From the NCBI GenBank assembly GCA_944329255.1, contig CALVIA010000073.1, positions 1 through 5,054 of the forward strand: a stretch of DNA of 5,054 nt. The letters run 5' to 3'. Both the position numbers and the translations under genes were made by a program. The notes beneath the pieces are model-generated. The model saw nothing but the letters and a program-made list of their open reading frames with translations, searched no databases and was not told where the DNA came from. The DNA is from an uncultured Bacilli bacterium (GTDB taxonomy: Bacteria; Bacillota_I; Bacilli_A; RF39; UBA660). Positions 5,029 through 5,054 of this stretch are shown in pieces; the stretch's first letter is position 1; each line of letters starts with the position of its first letter.

Positions 5029-5054
5029 TATATTATATAATATGCATCTGAAAG

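Noticed and set aside
5030..5043. 14-bp perfect palindrome ATATTATATAATAT
   Set aside because: It is built only of A and T in very AT-rich DNA, with no GC core or second copy, so chance is likely.
5042..5054. Plus-strand ATG at 5042 opening Met-His-Leu-Lys
   Set aside because: It has no ribosome site, it overlaps the possible -10 element, and only four codons are visible.

Overview
The window is a very AT-rich stretch of a low-GC Firmicutes-type (Bacillota) chromosome with five genes, all on the minus strand. A SpoIVFA/SpoIVFB pair points to an endospore-forming lineage or a descendant of one. The strong Shine-Dalgarno sites, consensus sigma-A promoters and a pilin/BspA-type surface protein resemble uncultured gut Bacilli or Erysipelotrichia/RF39-like bacteria. 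That placement is an inference; no rRNA or other phylogenetic marker is present. Standard bacterial code fits: tryptophan is read from TGG, and the stops are TAA and TAG.

Layout in the direction of transcription, right to left. (1) 5054-4897 is a regulatory region with a consensus sigma-A promoter (TTGACA, 18 nt, TATAAT) and, upstream of it, two copies of an ATGTTACAT dyad 24 bp apart. (2) 4896-3805 encodes a 363-residue protein with a type IV prepilin N-terminus fused to a BspA/DUF285-type domain whose motif recurs exactly every 25 residues. A strong hairpin terminator begins directly after its stop. (3) 3729-2086 encodes a multi-pass membrane protein of GT-C glycosyltransferase type, behind its own extended -10 promoter. 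(4) 2165-1470 encodes a DPM1-like family 2 glycosyltransferase. It starts 80 bp inside the end of the GT-C gene, at a TTG preceded by a perfect Shine-Dalgarno sequence. (5) 1419-889 and 896-156 encode a SpoIVFA-like regulator and a SpoIVFB-like M50 intramembrane metalloprotease, translationally coupled by an 8-bp overlap. A hairpin with a T-run at 65-30 closes this unit.

How the genes may work together. The GT2 enzyme probably charges a polyprenyl phosphate with a sugar on the inner face of the membrane. The GT-C protein is a natural user of such a donor on the outer face, so the two form a plausible surface-glycosylation pair. Its acceptor is unknown; the adjacent pilin-like surface protein is a candidate by position only. 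SpoIVFA/SpoIVFB would act separately, in the mother cell during sporulation, where the B. subtilis pair cleaves pro-sigma-K. The pair is not followed by rplU within the 155 bases visible downstream. The most unusual items are the pilin/BspA fusion with its recently duplicated 75-bp units, the long same-strand gene overlap, and the tandem dyads upstream of the pilin-like gene.
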